From Pseudooceanicola batsensis HTCC2597 (GTDB lineage Bacteria > Pseudomonadota > Alphaproteobacteria > Rhodobacterales > Rhodobacteraceae), in the NCBI RefSeq assembly GCF_000152725.1, contig NZ_CH724131.1:219015-283014 (forward strand): a stretch of 64,000 nucleotides of DNA, in the 5' to 3' direction. A model generated the notes under the pieces. It did not search any database, was not told where the DNA came from, and worked only from the letters and a program-made list of their open reading frames with translations. This document shows positions 17,637 through 27,818 of this stretch, one piece after another (position 1 is the stretch's first letter; the number at the start of each line of letters is the position of its first letter). The translations under genes were made by a program, and so were the position numbers.

Positions 17637-17749
17637 TTGCAGGGCCGACCGGCGGTAAATCGCGCGTGAGGAACAACCGGTGGCAGGACCACGCGCGCGC
17701 CGGGGCGTCGGGCCGCCCGGTCATGCGCGCGTGGGCGGCCCTTCGGGCG

Positions 17750-19072
17750 TCACTTCATGCGGGCCGACAGCATCTCGGGCAGCCAGGTCACCAGCGAGGG
17801 GAAGAGCGCGAACAGGATCAGCACCACGACCTGGATCAGGAAGAAGGGAATGACCCCGCGATAGACCTGGCCGATGCTGATGCCCTCGGGCAGGACGCCC
17901 TTGAGGTAGAACAGGGTATAGCCGAAGGGCGGCGTGATATAGGCCATCTGGGCGGTGATCATGAAGAGCACGCCGAACCACAGCGGATCGAACTCCAGCA
18001 CCGTGACGATGGGAAGGAACACCGGCACGCAGAGCAGGATGATCCCGATCTCGTCCAGGAAGAGGCCGAGGAAGATCAGAACCAGCACCATGACGCCCAG
18101 CACGATCCAGCGCGAGGCCTCAAGCGTCTCGACAAAGTTCAGCAGGCTGTCCGCACCGCCCGTCGCCACGAAGACCGAGATGAAGGCACGCGCGCCGATG
18201 GTGATCCAGAGGATCATGGCGGTGACGCGCAGCGTGTCCGCGGCCGCCTCGGAGAGCATGGGCAGCGTCAGCTTGCGCGTCACGATGGCCGAGGCGGCGG
18301 CGCCGAGCACCCCGACCGCCGCAGCTTCGGTCGGGGTGGCGATACCGGCGTAGATCGAGCCCAGGACCCCCAGCACCACGAGGCCCGGCAGGATCAGCGA
18401 TTTCGTCTTGGCAAGCTTCGCCGACAGCGGAACGGCAGAGGCCTGTTCCGGCTTGGGCGCCAGCGCCGGGTTCAGCCAGGTACGGATCACGATGTAGGCG
18501 GCGTAGCTGCCCGCCAGGATCAGGCCCGGCACGATGCCCGCGGCGAACATCTTGCCGATCGAGATCTGGGCGGTGATCGCGTAGACGATGGTGACGACCG
18601 ATGGCGGGATCAGGATCCCGAGCGTGCCGCCCGCGCAGATCGCGCCGAGCGCCAGCGGCGGGTGATAGCCCCGCGCCAGCATCGAGGGCAGCGCGAGGAT
18701 CCCCATGGCCGCGACCGCGGCGCCGACGACGCCGGTCATGGCGGCGAGGATGGTGCAGATCGCTATGGTGCCCACGGCCAGCCCGCCGTTCACGCCGGAG
18801 AACCACGTTTCCATCGCATCGTAGAGCGCCTCGATGATCGCCGATTTCTGCAGGATCGACGCCATGAGCACGTAGAGCGGGATCGCCATCAGCGCTTCGG
18901 ACGTCATCGTCTCGAACGTGTTGAGAACCGCGACGATCAGCGCCGACGGCCCCCAGAGCAGGATGGTCGAGATGAAGGCGATCGCCCCCAGCACAAAGGC
19001 CAGCCCCGCGCCCGAGAGCATGAAGACCACCAGCGAGGTGAACATGAAGACGAGGATGAGAGAGCTTTCCAT
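17750..19072 (-). CDS. dctM: TRAP transporter large permease (DctM)
   Basis: A 440-residue membrane protein with about 12 hydrophobic segments, the ion-coupled translocation subunit of a tripartite TRAP transporter. Family features include GALFGAxxGS-like loop VGAAVAAMGILALP and the region GGTLGILIPPSVVTIVYA, typical of DctM. The true start is 19072, overlapping the DctQ stop by one base (TGATG); the longer open frame merely reads DctQ out of frame. It is the last gene of the minus-strand operon mvaA-dctP-dctQ-dctM. Substrate specificity is set by the DctP protein; the HMG-CoA reductase neighbour suggests mevalonate. Confidence 0.93.
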   Translation of the reverse strand: MESSLILVFMFTSLVVFMLSGAGLAFVLGAIAFISTILLWGPSALIVAVLNTFETMTSEALMAIPLYVLMASILQKSAIIEALYDAMETWFSGVNGGLAVGTIAICTILAAMTGVVGAAVAAMGILALPSMLARGYHPPLALGAICAGGTLGILIPPSVVTIVYAITAQISIGKMFAAGIVPGLILAGSYAAYIVIRTWLNPALAPKPEQASAVPLSAKLAKTKSLILPGLVVLGVLGSIYAGIATPTEAAAVGVLGAAASAIVTRKLTLPMLSEAAADTLRVTAMILWITIGARAFISVFVATGGADSLLNFVETLEASRWIVLGVMVLVLIFLGLFLDEIGIILLCVPVFLPIVTVLEFDPLWFGVLFMITAQMAYITPPFGYTLFYLKGVLPEGISIGQVYRGVIPFFLIQVVVLILFALFPSLVTWLPEMLSARMK

Positions 19073-19563
19073 CACGCCGCCTCCTCGTCGCCGAGGGTCA
19101 GCACGATTTCGGCCAGCGCCTGCAGGAGCAGAAGCGCCGAGGCCAGCGGCAGGAACGCCTTGGCGGGCCAGATCACCGGGTTCCAGGCGGAATAACTCGT
19201 CTCGCCGTATTCCCAGGACTGGACCGCCAGCGGCACGGCGAACCACAGAAGGATCGCGCCGAAGGCCGCGGCGAGGATGAAGCCGATGATCTTCAGGATC
19301 TTGGCAAAGCCGCCCGTCGCGCGTTCCGACAGGACATCGACGGCCACGTGCCCGCCGATGTGCAGCAGGTACGGACCGCCGAGCAGGAAGAAGGGACCGA
19401 AGATCAGCGTGGCCAGTTCCGGCGCCCAGGAGGTCGGCGCCTGCACCAGGTAGCGGGACAGCACCTCCCACAACATCAGCAGGACGATCGCGTAGACCAG
19501 CCATTTGGCCAGCGCGAAGAGCAGCCGGTTCAGGGCGGTGATGCCCTCGGCAATGGCGGTCAT
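19072..19563 (-). CDS. dctQ: TRAP transporter small permease (DctQ)
   Basis: A 163-residue membrane protein with four hydrophobic segments, the small integral subunit that joins DctM in the inner membrane. Segments include FALAKWLVYAIVLLMLWEVL and the conserved-type PTSWAPELATLIFGPFFLLG, with Trp and acidic residues typical of DctQ. It overlaps dctM by one base and follows dctP after 55 bp. A two-gene membrane module (not a fused DctQM) is the common arrangement in Rhodobacterales. Confidence 0.9.
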   Translation of the reverse strand: MTAIAEGITALNRLLFALAKWLVYAIVLLMLWEVLSRYLVQAPTSWAPELATLIFGPFFLLGGPYLLHIGGHVAVDVLSERATGGFAKILKIIGFILAAAFGAILLWFAVPLAVQSWEYGETSYSAWNPVIWPAKAFLPLASALLLLQALAEIVLTLGDEEAA

Positions 19564-19618
19564 GAGCGGTCTCCGGTCGTCGGCAGGCCGCGCCCTGACG
19601 CGGGCGCGGCCGAGATGA

Positions 19619-20659
19619 TCACAGCAGGCGCAGTTCCTGCATCAGGGCCATCTGGCTTTCCATCATCCGTTTGGCAAGCGGATCCTCGCCCGCGGCCGCC
19701 TTCCAGGATTCGACGGCCTTGCCGCGCGCCTCGGCGACGTCCTCGGCGGCCAGGTCGATGATCTCGACCCCGGCTTCCTGATATTTCTTCAGGTATTCGC
19801 CGTTGGCCGAGATGATGTTCTGCCGCAGCGCGCCGGAGACTTCGCGGGCCGCCACTTCGAGCGCGGCCTTCTGCTGGTCGTCCAGCCTGGAATAGGCGCC
19901 GGTATTCGCGACATAGGCGGTCGCCGTCGAGGGCTGGTGGACGCCCGGCAGGATCAGGTACTTGGCGACCTCGTGGATGCCTTCCTCGTAGTTGGCCTTG
20001 ATGTCCCCGCGGTCGGCGAAATCGATCAGGCCCTTGTCGAGGGCCGAGTAGACCTCCGAGGTGGGCAGCGGCGAGACCGAGACGCCGAAATCCGCCATGA
20101 CGGCCGAGGCGAGGCCGACGAAGCGGCCCTTGAGCCCGTCCATGTCGGCGATCTTGCGGATCTCGACCTTGGAGTGGATCGGCTCTTCGCCATAGACCGT
20201 GGGGGCGATGTAGGTCAGGCCCGCCGGCTCGTAGCTTTCCTTCGCCATGGCGAGGCCGTCGCGTTCGTAGAACCAGGCTTCGTACTGGTCGGCATCGGGG
20301 AAGCCGAAGGGCACGGTCGAGGAAAAGCCATGCGCCTTGATCTTGCCGGCGGTGTAGCCGTCGAAGGTCTTCATCATTTCGAAGGCGCCGCCCCGGACGG
20401 CATCGAATGCCTGGGCCGAAGGCACGATCTGGCCGCCCGCGAAGGGCGTGATGTCGAGCGACCCGCCGGTCAGCTCGCGGACGCGGTCGCAGAACTTCTC
20501 TTCGTAGAGCATCGGCGTGGTGCCGCCGCCCCAGAGGGCCTGCATGCGCCACTTGGTGGCGCCCTGCGCCCGAACCGAGCCGGCCGAGACGATTGCCGGG
20601 GCCGCGACCGCGGCGGCGGCGGCGTGGCGCAGCATGTGGCGCCGGGTTGTATGGGTCAT
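19619..20659 (-). CDS. dctP: TRAP transporter solute-binding protein (DctP family), candidate mevalonate binder
   Basis: A 346-residue periplasmic binding protein. The N-terminus has a twin-arginine-like signal (TTRRHMLRHAAAAAVAAPAI) with probable cleavage near residue 32 (VRAQG). The mature part has DctP features, including the WRMQALWGGG start, a central Arg-containing segment (LKGRFVGLAS) and YSALDKGLIDFADRG. Start 20659 is in frame with the signal; the longer frame runs into mvaA. It lies 23 bp after the degradative HMG-CoA reductase gene, so (R)-mevalonate is the best ligand guess. Family assignment is firm; the ligand is inferred from context only. Confidence 0.88.
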   Translation of the reverse strand: MTHTTRRHMLRHAAAAAVAAPAIVSAGSVRAQGATKWRMQALWGGGTTPMLYEEKFCDRVRELTGGSLDITPFAGGQIVPSAQAFDAVRGGAFEMMKTFDGYTAGKIKAHGFSSTVPFGFPDADQYEAWFYERDGLAMAKESYEPAGLTYIAPTVYGEEPIHSKVEIRKIADMDGLKGRFVGLASAVMADFGVSVSPLPTSEVYSALDKGLIDFADRGDIKANYEEGIHEVAKYLILPGVHQPSTATAYVANTGAYSRLDDQQKAALEVAAREVSGALRQNIISANGEYLKKYQEAGVEIIDLAAEDVAEARGKAVESWKAAAGEDPLAKRMMESQMALMQELRLL

Positions 20660-20682
20660 TTGGGTCTCCTCCCCTTGGATTT

Positions 20683-21987
20683 TCAGCTGCTTTCCAGCAC
20701 CTGCTTTGCACGGCCGACACTGACGTCGCCTGCCGCCACGATGGCCTTCGCCACCCTGTCGATGTCGGGGCCCGTCGCCCCGGCGGTGATCGCTATGTTG
20801 CGGGCATGCAGGGCCATGTGGCCGCGCTGGATGCCCTCGGTCGACAGCGCGCGCAGCGCCGCCATGTTCTGTGCCAGCCCGACGGCCGCCGTGACCTCGG
20901 CCAGCTCCTGGGCCGAGGTGATCCGCATCAGCTTCAGCGCGGCCTGCGCCGCCGGATGGGTCCTTGTGGCGCCCCCGACGATGCCGAGAGCCATGGGCAT
21001 CTCGAGGGTGCCGACCAGCGTCCCGTCGGTGGCGGTCTCCCACGTGGTAAGGGAACCGTACCGCCCCGACCGCGCGGCATAGGCATGCGCCCCCGCCTCG
21101 ATCGCGCGCCAGTCGTTGCCGGTGGCCACGACGACAGGGTCTATGCCGTTCATGATGCCCTTGTTGTGGGTCGCCGCCCGATAGGGGTCGATCATGGCCA
21201 GGGTGCAGGCTTCGACCATGCCCTGTACGACCTCGGCGCCATCGAGGGTCGCGGTGTCGAAGACCTCCGGCGCGAGCCTGACGCTGGCCGTCACGATGCG
21301 GCGGTCGGCAAGGTTCGACAGGATGCGCAGGCGGACCCGGCCGCCGGTGATCTCCTCGATCCGGGGGGCCAGCATCTCGGCCATGGAGTTGACCGTATTC
21401 GCTCCCATGGCGTCCCGGACATCCACCAGCAGGTGCAGCACGACCATCGGACCGATGGCGCTTTCGGGGAAGACCTCGACCTCGATCCCCTTGCAGCCGC
21501 CTCCGAGGCCGACCAGCACGGTATCGCGGGAATTCGCCATCTCGGTCAGTTCATCCGCATGGGCCAGAAGCCGGGCGCGCGTGCCATGGGGATCGGTAAT
21601 CCCGACGACCTGGACCTGGGCGCGCATGATCGGAGGGGTCGAGCTGACGGTGAAGCCGCCCCCCTTCAGCGCCAGCTTGGCCATGTACGAGGCCGCCGCC
21701 ACGACCGAGGGTTCCTCGACCGCCATGGGCACGAGATACTCGCGCCCGTTCACGAGAAAGTTCGCCGCCACCCCGAGAGGCAGTTCGAATTTGCCGATCA
21801 CGTTCTCGATCATGCCGTTCGCCACGGCGAGCGGCAGGGTCCCCTCGCCGGACAGCGCCGCGCTGTCGGCCTGATCCAGGGCCGCGGCCGAGGCGATGGC
21901 CTGACGCCGGTCGATGGGTTCGAGGTCGCGCAGCCCTTCGATGCGCGACTTGGGCTCAGGCTGGGTGCCCGGGGCAGAAACTGGCAT
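20683..21987 (-). CDS. mvaA: class II (degradative) hydroxymethylglutaryl-CoA reductase
   Basis: A 434-residue enzyme oxidising mevalonate plus CoA to HMG-CoA in mevalonate catabolism, as in Pseudomonas mevalonii MvaA. Active-site residues by family position: Glu92 in EEPSVVAA, Lys276 in HNKGIMNG, Asp292 in [11 protein letters not shown] and His390 in GHMALHARN. The substrate-site segment [14 protein letters not shown] (61-74) and the nucleotide-binding DAMGANTVN (192-200) are present. Length fits class II (about 430). GGAGGAG precedes the ATG. It heads the operon with dctP, dctQ and dctM and is divergent from a MocR-type regulator. HMG-CoA lyase, the next step, is not in the window. A biosynthetic role is unlikely because no other mevalonate-pathway genes are present. 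Confidence 0.93.
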   Translation of the reverse strand: MPVSAPGTQPEPKSRIEGLRDLEPIDRRQAIASAAALDQADSAALSGEGTLPLAVANGMIENVIGKFELPLGVAANFLVNGREYLVPMAVEEPSVVAAASYMAKLALKGGGFTVSSTPPIMRAQVQVVGITDPHGTRARLLAHADELTEMANSRDTVLVGLGGGCKGIEVEVFPESAIGPMVVLHLLVDVRDAMGANTVNSMAEMLAPRIEEITGGRVRLRILSNLADRRIVTASVRLAPEVFDTATLDGAEVVQGMVEACTLAMIDPYRAATHNKGIMNGIDPVVVATGNDWRAIEAGAHAYAARSGRYGSLTTWETATDGTLVGTLEMPMALGIVGGATRTHPAAQAALKLMRITSAQELAEVTAAVGLAQNMAALRALSTEGIQRGHMALHARNIAITAGATGPDIDRVAKAIVAAGDVSVGRAKQVLESS

Positions 21988-22039
21988 TCGATCTCCTCCA
22001 ACTTGCGGGCACAGTGAGGCAAGCGGCTCTCGATGTATT

Positions 22040-22092
22040 GGTACAGTTGAGGAAAATTGCCCTATCTGTACCTGTGCCCGAACGGGTACAGA
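22040..22092. promoter_or_regulatory. repeated GGTACAG half-sites, putative MocR operator
   Basis: Between the divergent mvaA and regulator genes lie GGTACAG (22040-22046), TCTGTACC (22065-22072) and GGTACAGA (22085-22092). The last two form an inverted repeat with perfect 8-bp arms and a 12-bp spacer; the first and last are direct repeats 45 bp apart. GntR/MocR regulators commonly bind such mixed direct/inverted half-sites. The last half-site is only 7 bp from the regulator's start codon, so autoregulation is likely. Confidence 0.6.
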
Positions 22093-22098
22093 CAGGAC

Positions 22099-23439
22099 AT
22101 GAGCCAAAGCAAGACCGATCGCATATTCGCCGCCCTCCGTCAGCGGATCGACAGCGGCGATCTGCCCGAGGGCAGCAAGCTGATGTCGCTGAGACAGGCG
22201 GCCGAGCAGTACGGCGCCTCGAAGAACATCATCGTGACGGTCTACGACCGGCTCGTCGCGCACGGTCTGGCGCGGTCGCGGCAGGGCTCGGGCTTCTACG
22301 TGTCGCGGGTGGCGCCGTCGATCGCGGCGCCTACGAACCTGCGCGAGGCCAGCGACACCGTGTCTCTGCTGCACGTACAGCTCGACCGGCCCTACAAGGT
22401 GCTCGCGGGGGATGGCAGGCCACCGGAATCCTGGCTGCTGACCAGCGTCCCCGCCGTGACCTTGCGGCAGGGCGAAGGCGGGTACGGCTCGCCGCACGGC
22501 CTGCTGGCCCTGCGCGAATGCATCGCCGCCGCGCAGATCGCGGCGGGACTCGACGCGACGCCGGCGCAGATCGTCACCACCTTCGGCGCCAACAACGGGC
22601 TCGACCTGCTGATCCGCCGGTTCACCCGGCCCGGCGACACGGTGCTGGTGGACGATCCGGGGTATTACCCGCTGTTTTCCAAACTGAAGCTGGCCGAGGT
22701 CAATTTCGTCGGCATTCCCCGCACGCCGAAGGGGCCGGATCCCGACGCGCTAGAGGCGGCGGCCGAACAGCACCGCGCCCGGCTGTTCTTTACCCAGTCC
22801 CTGGCGCAGAACCCGACGGGCTGTTCCATCGACCTGCCGACGGCTCATGCGATCCTGAAGGTGGCCGACCGCCGCGACCTGCTGGTGATCGACGACGACC
22901 CCTTCGTCGATCTGCCGGGGGTCACCGGCACGCGCCTCGCCGCGCTGGACCAGTTCCGCAGGGTGATCCAGATCGGCAGCTATTCCAAGATCCTCTCGCC
23001 CTCCCTGCGCTCGGGCTACATCATCGCCGAGCCGGAGATCGCCGCCAGTCTCGCCGAACTGAAGATGATCCTGGCGGTCAACAGCTCGAACATGACGGAA
23101 CGGCTGATCGCCGAGGCGATCCTGTCGCGGCGGTTCGAGAAGGTGCGCGTCTCGATGAGCCGACGGCTGGAGCGGGCGCGCGCGGACGGCATGGACATGC
23201 TCGCCCGCATGGGTTTCGAGCTGTTCGCACCTCCCGACAACGGCCTCTACAGCATCGTCAGCCTGCCCGAGGGTCTCGACGACATCGCCGTCACGAGCGC
23301 GGCCGCATCGCAGGGGATCCTGCTGGCCCCCGGTTCGCTCTTCTGCGTCTCGGGACGGTCCCGGTCGCCGTCGATCCGGGTCAACTGGAGCCGCGTGCAG
23401 GACAGCCGGTTCTACTCCTTCCTCAGATCCCTCGCCTGA
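22099..23439 (+). CDS. MocR-type (GntR/aminotransferase fusion) transcriptional regulator
   Basis: A 446-residue regulator. Residues about 1-70 form a GntR winged helix ([22 protein letters not shown] with the recognition region). Residues about 110-446 form a fold-type I aminotransferase domain used as a PLP sensor, with QNPTG, DDDPFVD and the PLP-Schiff-base Lys297 in [10 protein letters not shown]. Start 22099 has AGGA just upstream; an earlier in-frame ATG at 22057 would place the operator repeats inside the gene. It is divergent from mvaA-dctPQM and probably controls them. MocR proteins often respond to amino compounds or PLP; a role in mevalonate control would be unusual. Confidence 0.9.
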   Translation: MSQSKTDRIFAALRQRIDSGDLPEGSKLMSLRQAAEQYGASKNIIVTVYDRLVAHGLARSRQGSGFYVSRVAPSIAAPTNLREASDTVSLLHVQLDRPYKVLAGDGRPPESWLLTSVPAVTLRQGEGGYGSPHGLLALRECIAAAQIAAGLDATPAQIVTTFGANNGLDLLIRRFTRPGDTVLVDDPGYYPLFSKLKLAEVNFVGIPRTPKGPDPDALEAAAEQHRARLFFTQSLAQNPTGCSIDLPTAHAILKVADRRDLLVIDDDPFVDLPGVTGTRLAALDQFRRVIQIGSYSKILSPSLRSGYIIAEPEIAASLAELKMILAVNSSNMTERLIAEAILSRRFEKVRVSMSRRLERARADGMDMLARMGFELFAPPDNGLYSIVSLPEGLDDIAVTSAAASQGILLAPGSLFCVSGRSRSPSIRVNWSRVQDSRFYSFLRSLA

Positions 23440-23448
23440 CCGCCGGTC

Positions 23449-25707
23449 TCACCCCGACATGCGCAGGTAAAGGGCCGTGAGCTTCTCCGGCAGGGATTCG
23501 AGCCGCTCGACCCGGATGAAGCCGGTTCTGCCGAATATCCTTGCGACACTGTCTCCCACATCCGACCCGAGCGCGATGCAGAAGGTGTCGATGTTTTTTG
23601 CCGACAGGCCGTGGACGGCGCGGCGCGCGTCGGCGACCAGGTAGTCGCGGTCGGGAACATCCACATCCGACGGCTCGCCATCGGTCAGCAGCAGGACCAG
23701 CCGACGATGACACGGAACCTCGGAGACCGATCGGCCGGCCAACCTGAGCGCCGCCCCGATCCGCGTCGAATACCCCGGCGTCAAACCGGAGAGCGCCATG
23801 CCGGACAACAGGCCAAGCTCATCCGGGAACCGCTTGACCGGCACGGTACGGAGATCGTCCCGTCCGTTCGACGCGAAGGCCGTGATGGCCAGCGGATCGC
23901 CCAGGCGATCCATGGCCCTGGCCAGGATCGCGGCGGCGTCACGCTCGAGCGACAAGACAGTCTGGCTGCCGACCCGGTCGGCGGTCGATCGGGACATGTC
24001 CAGAAGAAGGTGCACCGCGATCGACCGTTCGGGCGGCGACGTGCCCTCGTAGAGGCGGTGATCCGGAGTGCGCCCGGACCGGTAGTCGATGGCCGCGCTG
24101 ATCACCGCATCCAGGTCCAACGATTCGCCCTCTGCCTGACGCTTCAGGCGGCGGGTCCGTCCCGTCTGGGCCATCCGAACCAAAGCCTCGGTCCGCATCA
24201 GAAGGCCTGCGTGGCGCTCCTCGAGTTCGTGCCAGAAGCTCGGGTCGCCGGGCGCCGGATCGTATTCCTTGACCGTCACCCACTCGGGCCGCTCGACCCG
24301 TGCGACCGGATCGTATTCGGGCAGGTGCATCACGGTCACGCCGGCCTCGGGGTCGACCGTGCGGGTGCTCAGCGCCTCGGGTGGCTGGTCGGCGTCGGGG
24401 GGCCGGTCCTCCTGCTGACGCTCGCCGGGCGTCTCCGCCGCCTCGCTCCGGCGCAGATCGTGGCTGTCGATCTCCATCTCCTCCTGGGGCGGCGGCGGCT
24501 GATCGGGATCGTCGGGAAAATCCCACAGCCCGAGATTGTCGTCACGATAGACCGGCTGGACCACGTAGCCACGGGCGTTGAACTGAACGCGGGTCTGTCC
24601 GAGATCGTTGCCCAGCAGGTTGCCGATATGCCGCGAGACCGCGGGATCCTCGATCCGGTCGAGGTGGTCGCGAAACATCGTCACGCCCTTCTCGATCCAG
24701 CCGTGCCGAACGGGGAAGTCCGGATCGAAGAGCGCATGGGCAAGGCGCGCGAACAGCGATGGCGCCGTCGCCACCCCCTCCGGTCCAACGACGTGGAACG
24801 GCGCCCACACACGGCGCAGTCCGGGCATGTCGCGCATTGCCAGCGCCTCCACGCGCGCATCCTCGATCAGGGAGACCACCGCGATCTGCATCGGTTTGAG
24901 CTGGCCGACAGCAAAGGGTCCGTGTCCATAGGCGAAATGGGCACCGGCATGGGCCAGCGCGGCGCGGTAGAGCGGGGCCTCGCGCCCGCGGTGTCCGGGA
25001 AAGCTGGCGGGCATCCGGATGACCCCGGCGGCAAAGGACGTGCGGCGGGCGGCCACGCCCTTGCCGTCGGGCAAAGCTTCGCGCAGGGGCGGCATGCGCC
25101 CCCAAAGTGCCGTGTGAAAGGCACGGAGCCCCCGTTCGAGCGACTGGAACGTGTCCTCGCCGGCGTGACGTTCCAGAAGGCGTTGCGCTTCGGGAAGTTC
25201 GAGGCGGAAGAACGCCATCCGGCGTTCCGCGTCGTTCGCGGCAAAGCGCATCCCTGTGGCGACCCAGGCCTCGAGCATGTCAAGACCGAGCCGTTCGATC
25301 AGCATGTCCATCCGTTCCAGAAGCGGCAGGACGATCGCGGGCGCGGGGCGCAGGAGCGACAGCATCACCTCCAGCCACCGGGCGAAGGTTTCGGTGTCGA
25401 GTTTGCGCGCCATGGCCACGGCGGTGTCGAGGAAAAGCGCGGCAACCCGCGGCTGCGCCCGGATCGCGATGCGCGAGGCGGCGGGCCCCAGGGCCAAGGC
25501 AGTTTCCGGGCCGTGCAGTTCCGCGACCTGACAGGCGGCGGCCTCGAAGACACGCGGCACCTCTCCGCCGTAGCCGGCATTCGCCAGCCTTTCTCGGGCG
25601 GCCGACAAGGCGGCCAGGCCATCGCCGGGAAAGGCGGCGCGGGACGCGGCGGAGAGGGACGGACTTCCTGTCGCCGGTTCCCCCAGACGCAGGTCAGACA
25701 CAGGCAT
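23449..25707 (-). CDS. NorD/CbbO-like VWA-domain protein
   Basis: A 752-residue protein. The C-terminal von Willebrand A domain begins near residue 561 with the MIDAS motif DMSRST and continues to LLTDGEPSD (114-121 residues later). The central region holds an acidic, Pro/Gln-rich segment (around 395-445). The N-terminal half is helical, as in NorD and CbbO proteins. These proteins pair with a MoxR-type AAA ATPase to remodel or activate a metalloenzyme (nitric oxide reductase for NorD, Rubisco for CbbO). The length is closer to CbbO than to typical NorD. Neither nor nor cbb genes are here. It overlaps the AAA gene by 14 bp and is convergent with the MocR gene, 9 bp away. The target is unknown. 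Confidence 0.82.
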   Translation of the reverse strand: MPVSDLRLGEPATGSPSLSAASRAAFPGDGLAALSAARERLANAGYGGEVPRVFEAAACQVAELHGPETALALGPAASRIAIRAQPRVAALFLDTAVAMARKLDTETFARWLEVMLSLLRPAPAIVLPLLERMDMLIERLGLDMLEAWVATGMRFAANDAERRMAFFRLELPEAQRLLERHAGEDTFQSLERGLRAFHTALWGRMPPLREALPDGKGVAARRTSFAAGVIRMPASFPGHRGREAPLYRAALAHAGAHFAYGHGPFAVGQLKPMQIAVVSLIEDARVEALAMRDMPGLRRVWAPFHVVGPEGVATAPSLFARLAHALFDPDFPVRHGWIEKGVTMFRDHLDRIEDPAVSRHIGNLLGNDLGQTRVQFNARGYVVQPVYRDDNLGLWDFPDDPDQPPPPQEEMEIDSHDLRRSEAAETPGERQQEDRPPDADQPPEALSTRTVDPEAGVTVMHLPEYDPVARVERPEWVTVKEYDPAPGDPSFWHELEERHAGLLMRTEALVRMAQTGRTRRLKRQAEGESLDLDAVISAAIDYRSGRTPDHRLYEGTSPPERSIAVHLLLDMSRSTADRVGSQTVLSLERDAAAILARAMDRLGDPLAITAFASNGRDDLRTVPVKRFPDELGLLSGMALSGLTPGYSTRIGAALRLAGRSVSEVPCHRRLVLLLTDGEPSDVDVPDRDYLVADARRAVHGLSAKNIDTFCIALGSDVGDSVARIFGRTGFIRVERLESLPEKLTALYLRMSG

Positions 25708-26503
25708 CCACCGCGGCAGACAGCGCCAGCCGCATGTCCGCATCGTCGGTGATGGGCGTGATCAGCGCCAGCTGACAGGCCTGGCGCAAGTCCAGCCCCG
25801 CGCCCATCAGCCGCCCCGCATGAATCAGCATCCGGGTCGAGGCGCCCTCGTCCAGCCCCTGCCCCCGCAGGTTGCGGCTCTTGCCCGCGATCTGGACCAG
25901 CCGGCGCGCCTGATCTTCCGCGATGCCCGCCTGCGCTGCCACGATGGCGGCTTCGATGGCGGGATCGGGATAACCGAAATCCATCGCGCAAAAGCGCTGC
26001 TTGGTGCTTTCCTTGAGGTCCTTCAGGACCGACTGGTAGCCCGGGTTGTACGAGATGACGAGTTGGAAGTCCGGGTGAGCCTGCACCAGTTCGCCCTTCT
26101 TTTCCAAGGGCAGAATCCGGCGGTTGTCGGTGAGGGCATGAATGATGACGGTGGTATCCTGCCGGGCCTCGACGATCTCGTCCAGGTAGCAGATTGCGCC
26201 GTACCGCACCGCCATCGTCAGCGGCCCGTCCTGCCAATGCGTGCCGTCGCGGCCCAGGAGGTAGCGCCCGACCAGATCGGAGGCCGTCATGTCCTCGTGA
26301 CAGGAGACGGTGATCAGCGGCCGGCCGAGCCGCCAGGCCATATGTTCGACAAAGCGGGTCTTGCCGCATCCGGTCGGTCCCTTGAGCATGACCGGCAGGC
26401 GCGCGGCATAGGCTGCGTCGTAGAACGCGACCTCGTCGCCGTCGGCGTGATAGGTCGGTTCCTCGGCGATCCGGTAGCCGTCGAGAGTGGTGTCGTCGGT
26501 CAT
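25694..26503 (-). CDS. NorQ/CbbQ/NirQ-type MoxR AAA ATPase
   Basis: A 269-residue AAA+ ATPase. Walker A is GPTGCGKT (about 44-51), Walker B is [10 protein letters not shown], and the sensor-1 region is [10 protein letters not shown]. The sequence [17 protein letters not shown] segment and C-terminal [13 protein letters not shown] are typical of the CbbQ/NirQ/NorQ/GpvN group. It forms rings that work with the adjacent VWA partner to activate an enzyme. The gene follows amiE on the same strand after a 163-bp gap with a strong hairpin, so it may have its own promoter or be expressed by read-through from the amide/urea array. NorQ versus CbbQ cannot be settled from sequence alone. Confidence 0.87.
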   Translation of the reverse strand: MTDDTTLDGYRIAEEPTYHADGDEVAFYDAAYAARLPVMLKGPTGCGKTRFVEHMAWRLGRPLITVSCHEDMTASDLVGRYLLGRDGTHWQDGPLTMAVRYGAICYLDEIVEARQDTTVIIHALTDNRRILPLEKKGELVQAHPDFQLVISYNPGYQSVLKDLKESTKQRFCAMDFGYPDPAIEAAIVAAQAGIAEDQARRLVQIAGKSRNLRGQGLDEGASTRMLIHAGRLMGAGLDLRQACQLALITPITDDADMRLALSAAVDACV

Positions 26504-26629
26504 CTCACATCCTCAGTCTGTCGGCGACGGTCGAACCCGGTGCGGGCGGCCGTCGGTCTGTCTCGAATATCCGGCCCGCTCATTGCCGCGAGCCTGCGGC
26601 CCGAGGGCGATCGACCAGAGGCCGGAATG

Positions 26630-26658
26630 GGCGGCGCGACCGGGTGAGCCGCGCCGCC
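26630..26658 (-). terminator. hairpin after amiE
   Basis: Perfect 9-bp arms (GGCGGCGCG at 26630-26638 and CGCGCCGCC at 26650-26658) with an 11-nt loop lie 8 nt after the amiE stop. No U-tract follows, so termination is uncertain; it may partially separate amiE from the norQ-type gene. Confidence 0.45.
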
Positions 26659-26666
26659 GCGGCAGG

Positions 26667-27710
26667 TCAGCGGTGTTCCGTTTCCATCTTGTCGTTCGGT
26701 ATCCCGTCGATCGGGCTTTCCGACGTGCCCACGGTCGAACGGGTCATCGCCTCGACCGCCTCGCGGGTGCCGTCGGGATCCTCGACCCACTTGCGGTAGA
26801 AGTCATAGGGCAGTGCCGCCTTGCCCTTGTCGCCGTCGCCCGAGTTGATCATGCCGGTGTAGCCGCGGTGGACCAGCTTGAAGAGGTGATTGTTCGACTG
26901 CATCGTGCGCCGCGCCTCGCGGATCATGGAGACCGACAGCTGGGCGTACTGGATGCCCATTTCCTCGGTGCCGCATTCGCCCAGCGACCGGCCGTCGAAG
27001 CCGATGATGGCGGAGTGGCCGAAATAGGAATAGACCCCGTCGAAGCCTGTCGCATTGGCCACGGCCACGTAGGAGTTGTTGGCCCAGGCCATGCACTTGG
27101 CCATGTTGATCTGCTGCTCCTTGGCCGGGTACATGTAGCCTTGGCAGCGTACGATCAGCTCGGCCCCCTTCATTGCGCAATCGCGCCAGATCTCGGGATA
27201 GTTGCCGTCATCGCAGATGATGAGCGAGATCTTCATGCCCTTTGGGCCTTCCGAGACATAGGTGCAATCGCCGGGATACCACCCCTCGATCGGCACCCAG
27301 GGCATGATCTTGCGGTACTTCTGCACGATCTCGCCCTTGTTGTTCATCAGGATGAGCGTGTTGTAGGGCGCCTTGGCGGGATGTTCCTCGTGGCGTTCGC
27401 CGGTGAGCGAGAAGATGCCCCAGACGTCCGCCTCGCGGCAGGCGGCGGCAAAGATCTCGGTTTCGTCGCCCGGGATGGTCGAGGCGGTCTCGTACATCTC
27501 GGTCTCGTCGTACATGATCCCGTGGGTCGAGTATTCCGGGAAGACCGCGAGGTCCATTCCAGGCAGTCCCTTCTTCATGCCCTTGAGCATCTCGCCGATG
27601 GCCTTGGCATTTTCCAGGACCTCCGCCCGCGTATGCAGGCGGGGCATCTTGTAGTTGACGACGGCCACGCCGACCGTGTCATTGCTGCTTCCGATATCAC
27701 CGTGGTGCAT
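26667..27710 (-). CDS. amiE: aliphatic amidase
   Basis: A 347-residue nitrilase-superfamily amidase (EC 3.5.1.4) that hydrolyses short-chain amides such as acetamide to the acid and ammonia. The Glu-Lys-Cys triad is at the same numbering as Pseudomonas AmiE: Glu59 (FPEY), Lys134 (KYRK) and Cys166 (LIICDDGNY). Long stretches, for example [19 protein letters not shown], match AmiE closely from memory; length is 347 against 346. Start 27710 has AAGGAGA upstream. It is the last enzyme gene of the amiC-amiR-urt-ure array, 108 bp after ureD. Regulation by AmiC/AmiR antitermination is known for Pseudomonas and likely here. Formamidase (AmiF) is less likely given the close AmiE match. Confidence 0.95.
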   Translation of the reverse strand: MHHGDIGSSNDTVGVAVVNYKMPRLHTRAEVLENAKAIGEMLKGMKKGLPGMDLAVFPEYSTHGIMYDETEMYETASTIPGDETEIFAAACREADVWGIFSLTGERHEEHPAKAPYNTLILMNNKGEIVQKYRKIMPWVPIEGWYPGDCTYVSEGPKGMKISLIICDDGNYPEIWRDCAMKGAELIVRCQGYMYPAKEQQINMAKCMAWANNSYVAVANATGFDGVYSYFGHSAIIGFDGRSLGECGTEEMGIQYAQLSVSMIREARRTMQSNNHLFKLVHRGYTGMINSGDGDKGKAALPYDFYRKWVEDPDGTREAVEAMTRSTVGTSESPIDGIPNDKMETEHR

Positions 27711-27818
27711 GAGTTCGTCTCCTTGTTGGTCCGATGGTGCGTCCGGCCGGGGCATGTCCCGGTCCGGACCGTGAGCCGTCGCGACAGCGGGCCGCGGCGG
27801 CGGTCTTGCATTCGGCGC

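Noticed and set aside
26500..26790. 97-codon minus-strand frame between amiE and the norQ-type gene
   Set aside because: It overlaps the amiE 3' end in another frame, is Arg/Asp-rich and has no ribosome site or domain.
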